Assembly (NCBI GenBank): GCA_008973525.1
Contig: WACJ01000074.1
Location: 62,001 to 126,000, forward strand
Length of the DNA: 64,000 bases
Reading direction: 5' to 3'
Source: Stenopsyche tienmushanensis
Lineage: Eukaryota > Arthropoda > Insecta > Trichoptera > Stenopsychidae
Shown piece by piece: positions 25,440-37,678 of this stretch. The notes beneath the pieces were generated by a model that was given only the letters and a program-made list of their open reading frames with translations, ran no database searches and was not told where the DNA came from. A program made the translations under genes and the position numbers. The first letter of the stretch is position 1. The number at the start of each line of letters is the position of its first letter.

Positions 25440-25580
25440 TTGAAGACCTGTGTATTAACTTGGGTCGGTTTTTATGCGATTTTAAATTTGTGCGGTTTTT
25501 AAAAATAATGGAACCTATCCATCATTTTTCTATAGAGAACAAACCAAACTTTTTTTTATGCGAATACGCATAAAAAAAAC
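25440..25580 (-). repeat. Repeat Y, copy 2, partial
   Basis: ACTTGGGTCGGTTTTTATGC, GCGGTTTTTAAAAATAATGG and AACCTATCCATCATTTTTCT match the inverted form of 20130-20320. Internally rearranged compared with the other two copies. Confidence 0.5.
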
Positions 25581-25604
25581 GAATGGTTAAATCGTTGCAA
25601 AGTT

Positions 25605-26035
25605 TTGAATAGGGAGGTAATTTAAAATCGTGATAAACTTAGATCCTATATTTGTATGTCCGCCGCTTATCATCCGTACAAATCCACTTATCTGTCAGAA
25701 CCGTCGCAGCGTGTATTAAACTTGTATTAAATGAATAAACACTATCGATAGCACACAATATTCGGGCATTTATTAGCGTAAATATAAACAATACACATGA
25801 AATACACTTGAAATCGATAAATTTAGATTAACGATCTGTATAATCGTACGATGTACGCAAGATACATACGCAATATACTCCCTCCGTCTCTGTTTCACAC
25901 CAAATTCAATGTGCAAGACACTCTTCGTCTCTGTCTGTCTCCGAGCGCAACGTGTAAGAATTCCCTTTCTTAATTATTGGAATTCGGACACAACTCTGTG
26001 TCTTACCTCTTGAAGAGGTTAATCAGCGATTTAAC
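25605..26035 (+). repeat. Interspersed repeat X, copy 3 (uninterrupted)
   Basis: Contains the intact junction CACTTATCTGTCAGAACCGT that is split by a hAT in copy 1. Then follow ATAGCACACAATATTCGGGC, ATAATCGTACGATGT, CCTCCGTCTCTGTTTC and CGTCTCTGTCTGTCTCCGAG. It therefore serves as the empty-site reference for the hAT at 24-766. Confidence 0.65.
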
Positions 26036-26154
26036 TTTAAAAAAGACAATTTTAACACAGAATAATGACGAATAAATTTATGCTGACTGATAACGATAAT
26101 TTGTACGATTATCGAGTAAAATAGACTTTAATAAAGCAATTTTAAGATAAATAT

Positions 26155-26340
26155 TTAGTGTTTTTATTTATTAACTTTTTTATGCGATTTTTGGTACAAT
26201 CTATCACATTGATTTGAAGTTATGCGGTTTTTTTTTCAAATAATGGAATCCCCCAGTTTTGTATAAAGTTCAAATATTTTTTATGCGAATTCCCGTGGAA
26301 CGTATCTATCGCATAAAACAGACCCAAGTGTACTGAATTT
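26155..26340 (-). repeat. Repeat Y, copy 3
   Basis: Inverse of 20130-20320: TTTTTTATGCGATTTTTGGT, ATCTATCACATTGATTTGAA, TTATGCGG, AATAATGGAA, then GGAACGTATCTATCGCATAA and CAGACCCAAG. Good end-to-end match. Confidence 0.6.
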
Positions 26341-26804
26341 ATGTCGTTACTAGTTGATATTGACGTCGTTTATAAATAGCATTAAAAATCGCGTTTCCTG
26401 GACCGTGTCTCGATACAAACTGACTATGCTTCGAAATGTTTGAATATTTTCCGATTCTTCTAACATATAAGCGATTGTCAAATAATTGATATAACCCGTA
26501 TACTAAATTAAAGGTTTTATCCCACACTTAAATTCCGTCTTTTATCATGCGTTTTGTCATCAGATTTGAAAGTGACGAATGGTGTTATCTTACTTTTTAA
26601 CGATGTGTGCCATGATATAATATGTGCAATGTTATAAATAAAACGTGTCGCATTGAAATATTTAGCTGCATTATTACTGTACTTCATATGATCCCAAGCA
26701 ATTTAGAGCTGATTTAATTTTTTTAAAACAAAAAGAATAGTGTATTTAAGGGGCTTAATAACAACAGTAATGTTATATTATCATAATTTTAGACGAATGG
26801 TAAA

Positions 26805-29800
26805 ATGGAAAATTTGACGCTGAATAATTACAAGAGGAAGCAGTTGGATTATCTAACTTTTTCGGAGTTGGACTATGTTTTCTTCGCTATAGTCTTGGGG
26901 ATATCGACGGGAATAGGTGTATATTTTGGCTTCTTCAAACGACAAAACACCACAAAAGACTATTTGCTCGGTGGAAAGAACATGGGAGTTTTTCCTGTGG
27001 CAGTCTCACTCGCTGCCAGGTATACTTAACATTTTATTTTTATTAACGCATATTATATTATATAGCAATTATTATATTAATTCAATCATATTTTCAGTTA
27101 TACATCTGCAATAACGTTATTGGGCATGCCAGCAGAAATTTATTCTTATGGTTCTCAATATGCAACATCGTGCTTGACAGCATTTTTGACAACGTTTGTT
27201 ACAAGATTCGTCTTTTTGCCAGGTCTGTATTTTGCATTAATATCTGCTGAATTAACTAAAAAGGCATTAATTTTAATCGAATCTATTTCAGTGTTCTATG
27301 ATCTACATTTGACGTCAAGCTTTGAATATTTATCACTAAGATTTAATAAGAAAGTTCGGATGACAGCGTCGTTTCTATGTCTCGTTGGATACATAATGAA
27401 CATCCCATTAGTTATGTATGTACCAGCTCTGGCTTTCAAACTTGGTGAGTAAATTAGATACAAACAACAAAATATGTACATTAAAAAAAATTGAGAATTT
27501 GTAGTGAGCGGAATAAGTATAATGTATACCACGTTGGTGGTGTGCATAATCTGCATATTTTACACTACAATCGGAGGATTGAAGGCTGTTGTATGGACTG
27601 ACACTGTTCAATTCATTATAATGAATATTGGCATTTTCACCATCCTCTTTTTGGGGATACCACATGAAGGTGGCTTTCAAAAAATATGGCAGACAGCAGA
27701 AGAAGCTGATAGAATACATTTCATTGAGTGAGTTTATTGGATTCTTTATCAAAACGTTGGATTAAAAATACTTAATATTTATAATAATGAATGTTTACTA
27801 TATAGTTTGGATCCAAGCTTTTACAAAAGAACAACCTTATGGTCTATGACAATCGGCATGTGTGTGACTTGGATTGCCTCCATGGGAGTTAATCAAATGT
27901 GTATTCAAAGATTTCTATCAGTTCCAACACTCGCTGATGCAACAAAGTAAGCAATAGTATACACAGGTAGTCTCTGTATAACACGATTAGATTTCTAACA
28001 AATTTCGCGTTAAACGAAACATAGACTCGATACAAGAATTTCTCCCACTAGAGGGGTTATTTATAAGATTTTATAAGGTATAACTCCAATTGTTAAGTCA
28101 ATTCTAAGTCTTTATGAATGCTTTTCATTGTAACAACACAATGGATTCCACATGTTTTAATATCATCTTAATTTTGGGTTATCTCTATTATTATTTCTAC
28201 CAAAATTGCTTCATTAGTCATATTTTTTCATGAGGAGCTCTTGAATTTCTTAAGCATATATATGGTTAATGGCATTTATCAGGGCTTCAAACCTCTATAT
28301 CGTTTCGTTTCAGGAAAAATAACGGTTCTTCCGATTTTCTGTTTTCGCTTTAGTTCTAGGCGATTTATTTTTGATTTTTTGTATTAAAAACTTATTTTAT
28401 AGCATAATTTAGAGCATTTCATTCCTTCTTCCTTAGTTAAGGAACGTTTCTGCCTTGTTGGTTAAAAACATTTTTTTTCTTCGTTTATCGGAAAGAACAT
28501 ATGTTTAAGAACACTACCAGTAAATTTTAAGTCGATATAAATTAAATTCGCAAAATTATAGGCCGACAAAGAGAAGCTGAAAGGAGAAGAAACTTTAAAT
28601 GCGTTTTTCTCGAAACTACTTTTTCTAAGTCCACGGAAGTGCTCCCACACGCCCTAGATAAGCATTCTTTATCAAATTTGGCAGACATATAAACAATAAA
28701 CGTCTTCGTCGTTTAGTCTATAATTATTTAAAAATATTTAAGCATTATTTATTTAATAAACAAAAACCTACAAAAAAATGTTGATAAAAATACACACTTT
28801 TCTTCGATCACTTACAATTTTTATTAATTTTGAATATTTCTTTTTTTTTATAGATCAGTCTATACAAAATAGTATACAAAGTAAAATTTCGTTTAAGTTT
28901 TTTGCTAAAAATTATCTATCCAGGATTTAAGACTTCCGTAGTGAAGAATGTCATCGCTCGCGTTTCGACATACGTGGCTCCTTCCACCCCCATTACCATA
29001 CTTTGTCAAACTTTAAAAAATGTGTTTATATTCAATAAAGATCGCTTAGTCAACACACTAAATAACAACATTCTATATTTAATACTTTTTGCATAAAAAA
29101 AATGTTTAAAAATCGATCACTTTTAGGCTCAAAAAGGCAGAAATGTCCCTTAAGAAACTTTTTTATGGGGTTTATGTATTTACAATTAATTTATAAAAAA
29201 TATTTCTTGAAAATGTTTAGAATTTTAGAGTTGTACTAGGAAAAAAGCAGATTAAATTAACTAAGGCAGATATTAAGGCAAAAAAATCCCAATATATGAA
29301 CAAGTCCTTCCAATGATGAATTTATGTATTTTTTAGAGTTATGTATATTTACTGCGGATTTGTTGTTGTGATGAAGGCATTTTGCTTATTTTCTGGACTC
29401 ATCATGTTCGCAAGATATAGCGGATGTGATCCACTTGCAGCTGGAATTATAACAAGTGCCGATCAGGTAAATTTAATGAAATAAGTCCATATATTTGAAT
29501 AGACAAACTCAGTGTAAGCTTTAAATTTTTAGATATTGCCGTATTACGTCATGGACACAGCAAGAAATGTTCCGGGATTGCCTGGATTGTTCGTGGCCGG
29601 TGTATTCAGTGCTGCTTTGAGGCATGATTTATTTAAATATCATTAAAATGAACCGAAATGAACGTTTAAATTAATGTTAGTCTTGTCATCAACAGCACAA
29701 TGTCTACAATCTTGAATACCGCCTGTGGGATGATATATAAAGATTTTCTCGTAAATGTACTCCCGGTCGATATAACAGAAGAAGCTGCGAGTAGAATTAT

Positions 29801-30993
29801 GAAATTCATAGTTGTGCTAATTGGTGTACTCTGCACGTTTATGGTGCTATGGATGGAGAAACTTGGAAATATACTGGAGCTCTCTATAAGCTTTGATGGG
29901 ATGGCTGCCGGTGCTATGCTTGGTACATTCACCATTGGGATGCTCATTCCTCGGGCTAATACAAAGGTAAATCCTATTTAGAGCTGAATAAGATCGAAAT
30001 GCTGTTTAATTTAATTTTTGGGTACGGCGTGACTATGGGCGGATAAGGATGTTCGACATTAAAAACTATGTAAATCGACTCCAGATTTGTTCAAAATAAA
30101 AATATTGCATTATTATCAACATTATCAATATAATGTTATATTATAAATATTCGTTTTGGTTGTAAGTTTTTTAATCAATTTTTGGATAAAAAATTATTTA
30201 AAAAAAACATAATGAAACTCATTTATATAATATCAGTGTTTTTTACGGTTTTTGACAATTTTAAAAGCTATCATTTTTATACCAGAATATGTGAAAAACA
30301 TTTTTATACCAAAAGTGCGACTTGGCGATAAATAGACGTCCAACTACAACACAGTGGAACGTTTTGCGCTGTCTGTATATATTTTTATTTGTGTATAATA
30401 GTTTCATGTACGATTAGTCCTAAAAATATATTACCAAATTGGCAAAGATAACTATTGATTGAATCTATTTAACAGGGCGCTGTAGCAGGAGCCTTGACAA
30501 GTTTAGTTTTAATGAGCTGGATTTTGTATGGAACTAAATCGGCTGAATCTCGTGGAGCAATACGATATCCAAAAAAACCATTTTCAGTGGATGAATGTTA
30601 TCCACCAATAAATAACACAGTCTTGTAAGTTGACAGTCAATTATAATATATTCACTTTCTTAAAAATATTATGTATGGATGCTTGGGTTTTTTAATTCTA
30701 TTATTAAACATAAACATAAATATTTTTTCAGGTTTAATCCAAGCGAAGAAGTCGAAGATATATTTTTTTTATTCAAGATATCCTTTATGTGGTATTCTAT
30801 GATTGGAATCCTAACAACAATTGCGGTTGCAATTCCCATCAGCTATTTGACGAAACCACCATCGCTTGAACAAGTCCGGCTGGAATATTTCAGTCCAGTA
30901 GTGAAAAAATTTCTTCCTGAATATATAAAGAATAACCGCATCCCAAGGATAGATCGAAATTTCGAGTATAATCGTGTAAAATCTGGTTTATAA
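26805..30993 (+). CDS. SLC5-type sodium/solute symporter, tandem copy A (10 exons, 585 aa)
   Basis: Members of this family move a small organic solute (monocarboxylates, vitamins, sugars or iodide) into cells with sodium. Exons: 26805-27019, 27098-27222, 27292-27444, 27505-27727, 27806-27946, 29337-29466, 29533-29621, 29696-29966, 30476-30624, 30732-30993. They sum to 1758 nt in one frame. Landmarks in order: TM1 near LDYVFFAIVLGISTGIGVYF; GGKNMGVFPVAVSLAARYTS and LLGMPAEIYSYGSQY (family signature); GGLKAVVWTDTVQF; a segment ending GVNQMCIQRFLSVPT; FSAALSTMSTILNTACG; and a last hydrophobic helix at SFMWYSMIGILTTIAVAIPI. Closest in style to the SMCT/SMVT (SLC5A6/A8) branch used widely by insects; substrate not predictable. 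Intron 7 has a GC donor. AATAAA overlaps the stop (30992). Tandem paralogue follows at 34097. Confidence 0.94.
27960..28330 (-). mobile_element. Decayed pogo/Tigger-like remnant in SLC5-A intron 5
   Basis: Starts CAGGTAGTCTCTGTATAACACG, a pogo-like terminal motif, and contains CAAAATTGCTTCATTAGTCA and CTCTTGAATTTCTTAAGC. These resemble 35935-36120 in the other symporter (CAAATTTGCTTCATTAGTCT, ATTCTTGAATATCC). On the minus strand this reads like the acidic C-terminal tail of Tigger transposases. Weak but recurrent. Confidence 0.4.
29622..29695 (+). other. GC-AG intron (74 bp) in SLC5 copy A
   Basis: Exon 7 ends TTTGAG and the intron begins GCATGA; it ends ATCAACAG. The equivalent junction of copy B is CTAAG|GTTTGT and ends TTTCTAG. 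Both join to give the same Ser-Thr-Met-Ser sequence. No in-phase GT donor exists nearby in copy A, so a GC donor is required for the conserved frame. Confidence 0.85.
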
Positions 30994-31578
30994 TAAAACA
31001 TAATTTTTCCAATTTATATATGCAAATATTTATTTAGAATATGACTATTTTGTGTTATGAAGAAAAGCGAATCTGATATGTTTGGAAACTCTCTGTTATA
31101 AATATGCTTATCTGCCGTCGCCCACATCAACTGTCGATAATTGATTTCAAAACACTCAAACTAAAATATCTTCTTTTTAGATTATCTCATATGGATCCCG
31201 TCCCCCAAAAATCGTTCGTGAACACACTCTTACACTTTTACTAGAATGCCACCCCCTAGAAAATTTCTGCACCCGAGGTGGAAGCCGAATTATAAAAGTC
31301 AATTTAACAAGAATTAAATTTACTCTTTGGAAGATTTTAATAGTGCCTTAGCTTAATAGTGCTAAATACTTTCATCCAAATGGTTAATTATTCCATTGTA
31401 AGGTATATTATATATATTAATAGCCTCCCTCAAATATGTATACAAGGATAAGAAGAGCTCAAAGTAAACGTTTTACTTTTATTATTTTCTTTTTACTACA
31501 ACATGTTTCATGATCGTTCAAAAACATTTTAAAGATTTTGATTATTGATTAATATCAATTTACATTATCTAGATATAT
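30994..31578. other. Spacer after SLC5 copy A
   Basis: AT-rich, with no gene or clear repeat. The stretch CATCAACTGTCGATAA (31126) faintly resembles one at 62465. Confidence 0.3.
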
Positions 31579-31971
31579 TTAGATATTTTGAATTTTATAG
31601 AGAGCCGAGTAAATGCGCAAACGTTCATTAGGTAGTCCCAGAAGTAGTGTCGTTTTTTCTTTTATTAATAAACTTTCGTCGAATATTGCAATATGATTTA
31701 TATATTTTTTTCTCTTTAAAAAATATTCCATTGACCTGTACAAATGGTAATCAGAAGTTATGTGTGATGAATATAGGGGATGTAATAAAACTCCCCAGCC
31801 AAGACACTTCATATTTTCACGACTCAATTTAATGTTGTCGTGCTGCAGAATAATGTCGCATCTATTTACTATAGCCTGTGTTAGTGTCGCATTCAATGTC
31901 GCACTCAATTCTTCAATATACGCTTCTGTCGTAAATATTTGATGTGCTTTTAATGTCTCAAAAATAATCAT
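31579..31971 (-). pseudogene. mariner transposase, catalytic-half remnant with open frame
   Basis: 130 codons are open on the minus strand, although this is clearly decayed sequence. ILQHDNIKLSREN carries the second catalytic Asp region. CLGWGVLLHPLYSSHITSDY matches the mariner GWEVLPHPPYSPDLAPSDY block, followed by HLYRSMEYFLKRKKY. Only 28 residues separate the two Asp where mariners have 34, so there has been a small in-frame deletion. The N-terminal DNA-binding half and the first Asp are gone. Lies between the two symporter genes. Confidence 0.75.
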
Positions 31972-32477
31972 TCGTCTACAGTCTCATGAAATATGATTTT
32001 TTCCTATTTAAGAATGCGATTAAACAGAAATACCCATTTATTTTCTGCATTAATTGCATACCTTAGATTATATTGTAATTCTGCATATAGTTACGCATTG
32101 AATCTAAGCTCATTAAATAAAATCTTATTTGAATTTCAAGTTACGTGGATCAGATTCGTCACGTTTCGATGAATATTGGGTCGGAGAAGACTGGGGAGGA
32201 AAATAGTTGGCTTAATCAGAATAGCTTATTTTGAGATATTGGAACGAGAAACTCAGCTACGAGACTTTAGTGACGATCCTTTATTTCAAGTTAAGTCACG
32301 TAAGCTCAAACAATTAGACTCCATTTTTTTAGATTTTAATTATAGCTAAACATTATATAAGTAGAACCCAAAATGGTTTTCGTTTTATTGCTTGGCCGTT
32401 TTGGGGGACAAATTTAACAACCTAACATACAATACCGAATAAGAAATTTATTCGAAATTTAATGCTCTGTCTTTCTA

Positions 32478-32881
32478 TCATCAGATATTTAAATGCTAGT
32501 TCAAGTTGATGACTGCGTGAGCCCCCATTTTCGAATAACGCCATCATTGTGACTGATAAAATTCCTTTGTGCTGAGACACGGACTAAAACTCGTAAAATT
32601 CCCGATCTCCCGGCAAATTATTAATTTCCTTCGCTGCAGATGAATACTTATATACTATAATACTTTGACGTGATTCGTAATTATATTACGGAGGAATACA
32701 AAAATTTTGAACCCCGTATCTATTATATTTCATATCGATATTCCTATTATTAGAGTCGAGGTGTAGTAAATACATCACCGGTAGGAAAAGGTTAATATAA
32801 CAATTTTTCGAGATTACGTTTACTAATCCCGGGATTCACGAGCACCTAAAACTGTCCGGGATCCCGGGATTGGATTTCCTA
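32478..32881 (-). mobile_element. hAT element, copy 4, left-truncated
   Basis: Homologous to the inverted 53935 copy from the coding-remnant region (ATCATCAGATATTTAAATGC) to the terminus (GGGATTGGATTTCCTA, one change from TTCCCTA). About 250 bp of the interior is missing after CAATATAACAATTT. The far terminus is absent, and the right end abuts a mariner fragment. Confidence 0.8.
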
Positions 32882-32882
32882 G

Positions 32883-33440
32883 GTGCCGCCACACTGACTG
32901 CTGAAATCGAAATTAATCCAACAGCAACTATTGAAAAAATATAGGCCAATCTTGGATCCTCATGGTCGAGTGTTCAAAGAAATTTGAAAAAAATCGAGAA
33001 GGTGTGGAGACAACGAAGATAGGTGCCGCACGAGCTAAGCAAAGAAAACCTGGTCGACCCCTTTAACGCATGCGCATAAACTTCTTAAAATGGAATCTGA
33101 AACGCCTTTTTTAGGTGATTTAATAGCTGGAGATGAGAAATGGGTTCTTTACTCTAATTATGGACGCAAAAATCAATAACTATCAAAGGACCAAACAGCC
33201 AAACCAACTCCTAAGCCCGGCCTGACAATAAAAAAAATGTTTGTTTAGTTTATTCTCCAGATATCGCTCCGTCGATTTTTTTAAATATTTATGCAGAATT
33301 GTTTGTATGGGAAAAATTACATGACAAACGATGAGATTAAAAATGGACTTATAGAATATTTTCTTCTTATAGAATATGGTCTTCATTAATTAATGAGGAT
33401 TTTATATTAATTCATTTGAAAGAAAAAAAATCATAAAAAA
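32883..33440 (+). pseudogene. mariner transposase remnant
   Basis: With frameshifts the plus strand yields SWSSVQRNLKKIEKVW, then VPHELSKENL, LGDLIAGDEKWVLYSNYGRK (first catalytic Asp region) and, after a deletion, YSPDIAPS. Subfamily differs from the 3612 element. Non-functional. Confidence 0.8.
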
Positions 33441-34096
33441 TAAATATAAATACACGCTTGAGTGGCATAAAAAACGACAGTACTACCAAATACACTTGAT
33501 TAAAGGCAATCAAATTATTACGCATTCCATTGTGAAAATCTATGATCATAGTTATAGTATAGCAATTCGCACCGCGTCAGGAGTAGGGTCTCCTCAATAT
33601 CAAATTGTAGGACAGGATATTCATATTCCGTTGAATATTCACCTTGTCATACGCTCGATGTTGAAGATAGTATTTTATTAAAAAATGCTTGCTGTTTTTA
33701 AAGACTGAGCAGCTTTCTTTGGAAGTTTTGCTGTTTACAAAGACAATGTTATATCTCAGATTTTTTTCAGAGTTTTCCTGGATCTAACTAATCTGCTCAG
33801 TGCCACCAATCTGCATTCTCATCTTGTCAAGTTTCTTTATATAATGCGCCGTAAAACCTTTACTATCGTGTAAAAGCCTATTTTTAACGTTATTGTGTTA
33901 TTTACTCAATGGCTTATCAGTAAGATTTTTTGTTGTTTCGAAATGGTTATCTCAACAAAAATCATAAATCTTTTCAGAAACGCTTGTAGAATACGATAAA
34001 TATTACTCAATTTTCCCTGCTGAATGTTTCAATTGTCAGTACGTTATAGTAACTACAAGTGAATACCTTCTCCAATTTACTATTTGGGAGTCTAAT
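33441..34096. other. Upstream region of SLC5 copy B
   Basis: No gene recognised. It must contain the 5' UTR and promoter of the second symporter. A 61-codon frame at 33496-33681 shows no family motif. Confidence 0.3.
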
Positions 34097-34500
34097 ATGG
34101 ATAGTGTTACGGAGCATATCGATTTGTTGGACAAAGTTGAAAAATTGACGTTCAGCTACATTGACTATGTATTGTTTGTGATCATGCTCCTTATTTCGAC
34201 TTTGATCGGTCTATATTTTGGATTCTATAAGAAGCAGACCACGACGGATGATTACTTATTGGGTGGAAAAAAGATGGGAGCTTTTCCGGTTGCCGTATCT
34301 TTGGCAGCTAGGTAAATGCAAAAAATTATATATCAACGAAAACGGGTTTAAAATTAGCTGATTTTTAATTTACAGCTACGTGTCAGCTATAACATTGTTG
34401 GGAATGCCAGCTGAAATTTATTCCTATGGAACACAATACGCATCGTCCTGTTTTATAGCGCTCATAAGTTCTGTTATAGTGGGCACAGTGTATTTACCAG

Positions 34501-35458
34501 GTATTTTACTATTATTTAATGATTCAAAATAAGTGTACCTAATGCAAAATTGTAAATGTTAATGCCAATAATGCGTATAAAATTATCAAATACTATTGAA
34601 ATAACCAAAATTATGTCAATGTGTTTAGAAATTCCAATTAATCATTTACAGTCTAATTTTACGACGATCAATTTTTTAATGCCGTTTTGCCAATATCAGA
34701 TCATTTTTTAAACAACCAACGAATAACAGCGGAATTTACACTTTTGATAAAGGATAATTATTAGCAAAATATCTTTAATAGGCCAATTCCATGATACTGG
34801 TTTTTTTGATTGTGTTACCGAGCAAATTTATGCTGCGGTGACCACATGTTAAATCGGCACTACTCATGACGCTAGGGCTGTCTTTGTTGATACTGGCATT
34901 ATTATAAAGGCGAGCTAATACGGTTGTATACATAAGCAGCAATGGACAAAACAGCAAATATTTGCTGATGAATGTCTCAAAAGCCATAAATCTGTTAACG
35001 TTTCCATGGGAACGTTCTGAAAATGATGCGATGAAAACAATATGGTATACATCATACATTAGCTCTAATTGTTAGACATTTTATTTAATTTATCATTTGG
35101 GTGATTTTTCAATGTCTCTAAAATAAAAACTCTATTATAACTGTTACAACAGATCTAAGCAAATGGTAATTAGAGGGTGCGACATCCAGTGAAAATGGGG
35201 GCTACGTAGATGTTCTAAGCCAAACATTATTATTTTTCCTTAGTTTGACACACGATTTATGGTGGAATATTGAATAGGTTAATGAAGGTGGAAGCAAGAG
35301 TAAATATGTGAGGGTAGTGTTGTGAGGAGGGATTGGTGGTGGGCCAAGTGCTGGGAGGAGATTAAGTTGTACTAATATTGGCAAGATGAAGTCTCATTAG
35401 GTCGAAATCCAAAATAAAACAAACCTTATCCTGATCTTATTAATTATATTTGTTCCAG
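34501..35458 (+). other. Intron 2 of SLC5 copy B
   Basis: 958 bp, against 69 bp in copy A. Open frames inside are chance; no transposon was identified with confidence. Confidence 0.5.
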
Positions 35459-35934
35459 TGTTTTATGATCTCCAACTTTCTACGAGCTTCGAATATCTAT
35501 CATTCAGATTCGACAATAACGTCCGTCGTGTAGTATCTTTTATAGGTTTGATTAGTTTCATCCTGAGCATTCCAATCGTAATGTATGTGCCAGCTTTAGC
35601 TTTTAATTTAGGTGAGAAAAATATTACTTGGGTATTGAAAAATATATGAAAATCGGCTTCAATCAATTTAAAAGTAATTCAATTTCAGTCAGTGGTATAA
35701 AGATCGAGTACATAAACGTAGTCGTGTGTTTCATCTGCATTTTTTATACGACCGTTGGCGGTTTGAAAGCTGTAGTCTGGAGTGATACGATACAATTTAT
35801 TGCCATGAATGGAGCAATACTCACCATATTAATTTTGGGAATTCCACACGAAGGAGGACTTAGTAAAATATGGCAAGCCGCCGAAGATAGCGATAGAATC
35901 CTCTTTTTTGAGTATGTTATGGTATAAAAATAAA

Positions 35935-36130
35935 CCAAGAACACAGACAACCTCTATATAACATGGTATACTGAATTTCAGATAATTCCAGATGCCATTT
36001 TGAACAAATTTGCTTCATTAGTCTCTTCTTCAAACATTAATTCTTGAATATCCTCAAAATTCATATCGTTACTGCTTTTGCCTCCTATAGCCTAAGTAAA
36101 TTCCACAACCATGTCATATAAGGGTTGTTA
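35935..36130 (-). mobile_element. Decayed Tigger-like remnant in SLC5-B intron 4
   Basis: Starts with CAACCTCTATATAACATGG, similar to pogo-type termini. It carries the GCTTCATTAGTC and AATTCTTGAATATCC blocks seen at 27960-28330. It lies at a different intron position from that copy, so the insertions are independent. Confidence 0.4.
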
Positions 36131-36765
36131 GTACTTTATTCTTTTGCCATAATATCAATATATTTAAAAAATGTGCTTTTCATTTTATTTAAAATTTATT
36201 TATTTTCGGTTTTATTTAGCTTTGATCCAAGCATGTACAAGCGGACAACTTTTTGGTCAATGTGTCTTGGAATGGGTACTCAGTGGATTTCTAGTATAGG
36301 TGTAAATCAAATGTGCATTCAGAGGTTTTTATCTGTCCCGTCCATGAAGGAAGCTAAACAGTAAGTTTGACCATTGTTAATATTATGTCATCGATTTATC
36401 TATATATATTTATATATATTCAGTGCAGACAGTTAGCTGTTCAGACATCTTACAACGCATATAGGAGTGGGGTACGGTTCAGGGGGTCTGTCTTCTGACA
36501 TCCCCGCTTCACGTAAAATTGGTGTCAGAAGTGCTCCACGTAACAATACTACTAATAGCAATTTATTCAAATGTTGGTGAACAATATTTTAATAAAGATG
36601 AATGTGTTAGATTCTAAACCAATTTCATTTTTTAGGGTTCTGTATATATATTGCATCTTTATTACACTAATAAAGGCATTATGTCTTTTTTCTGGACTTA
36701 TAATGTTTGCAAGGTATAGTGGTTGTGATCCATTTACCACTGGCAAAATATCGAAAATTGATCAA

Positions 36766-37589
36766 GTAAGACTTAAAACATAGCTATTGAATCTATATTT
36801 TAGCACTTTTAACTGCTTATAACATATATTTAATTGGCACTGTTAATGCATTCCATATTTTAATGGTTATTAAATGAATGAAAAGCGTTCAAATTTACTT
36901 AAGTAGGAAACAAACAACGTATCAAAAGAAATTCTTCTGATTGACCAAATAAGAATATCATTACCTCCCTTATTTCTTTTTTTTTAAAATTAAATAAATA
37001 TCATCTCTTAGGACTATTTAAAATAGATCAACATAAAATAATATATGGGGGTTAAATCAAAATTGTATGATATGTGGCTCAGTTGTTGGAGTCCACATTG
37101 TTAAATGGCAGCTTGAACTTTAGTAGACCTTTCTTTGGTGGTTTCTTACAAAGAAGTAATTTCGTGGACAGAAGATATTCCTGTTATAAGATATTTATCA
37201 TCTTTATTCCCAAAATTTTCCGGTATATTTCCAAATTTGCATTTATTTAGGAATAGGGGAATTGTATGAATTCCATACTGAACTTATGATCTTCGTAGTG
37301 TATTTCGTAATTTATGCAGTAAATTCATTTTTTTGGTCAAACTTTGGGAAAAAACGTTCCGAATCTCATCTTTTATTAAGAATCCTTTTGAAAAGAACAT
37401 TTCGAGGTTAATCTTGAATAGACCAATTTTCAAAAGTCTGCATCTTTCGCTATTCGGAATATGTTCACTTCCTTGTTTGCTAATATCTTTAAATGGAGAC
37501 TAACTACAATATTTAATTTTTAACGAAGAAGCAAAGATTCTATAAATTGTTAAAAAAATATTGAATATTAACTATCATTTTTATTTAAG
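36766..37589 (+). other. Intron 6 of SLC5 copy B
   Basis: 824 bp of AT-rich sequence; no repeat or gene recognised. The matching intron of copy A is 66 bp. Confidence 0.5.
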
Positions 37590-37678
37590 ATTCTTCCTTA
37601 CTACGTGATGGATACGACGAGAAATATTCCTGGATTGCCGGGACTATTCGTCGCTGGTGTTTTTAGTGCAGCTCTAAG

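Noticed and set aside
29666..29947. Minus-strand frames opposite symporter exon 8 (also 38763-39068)
   Set aside because: Antisense shadows of conserved plus-strand exons in both paralogues.
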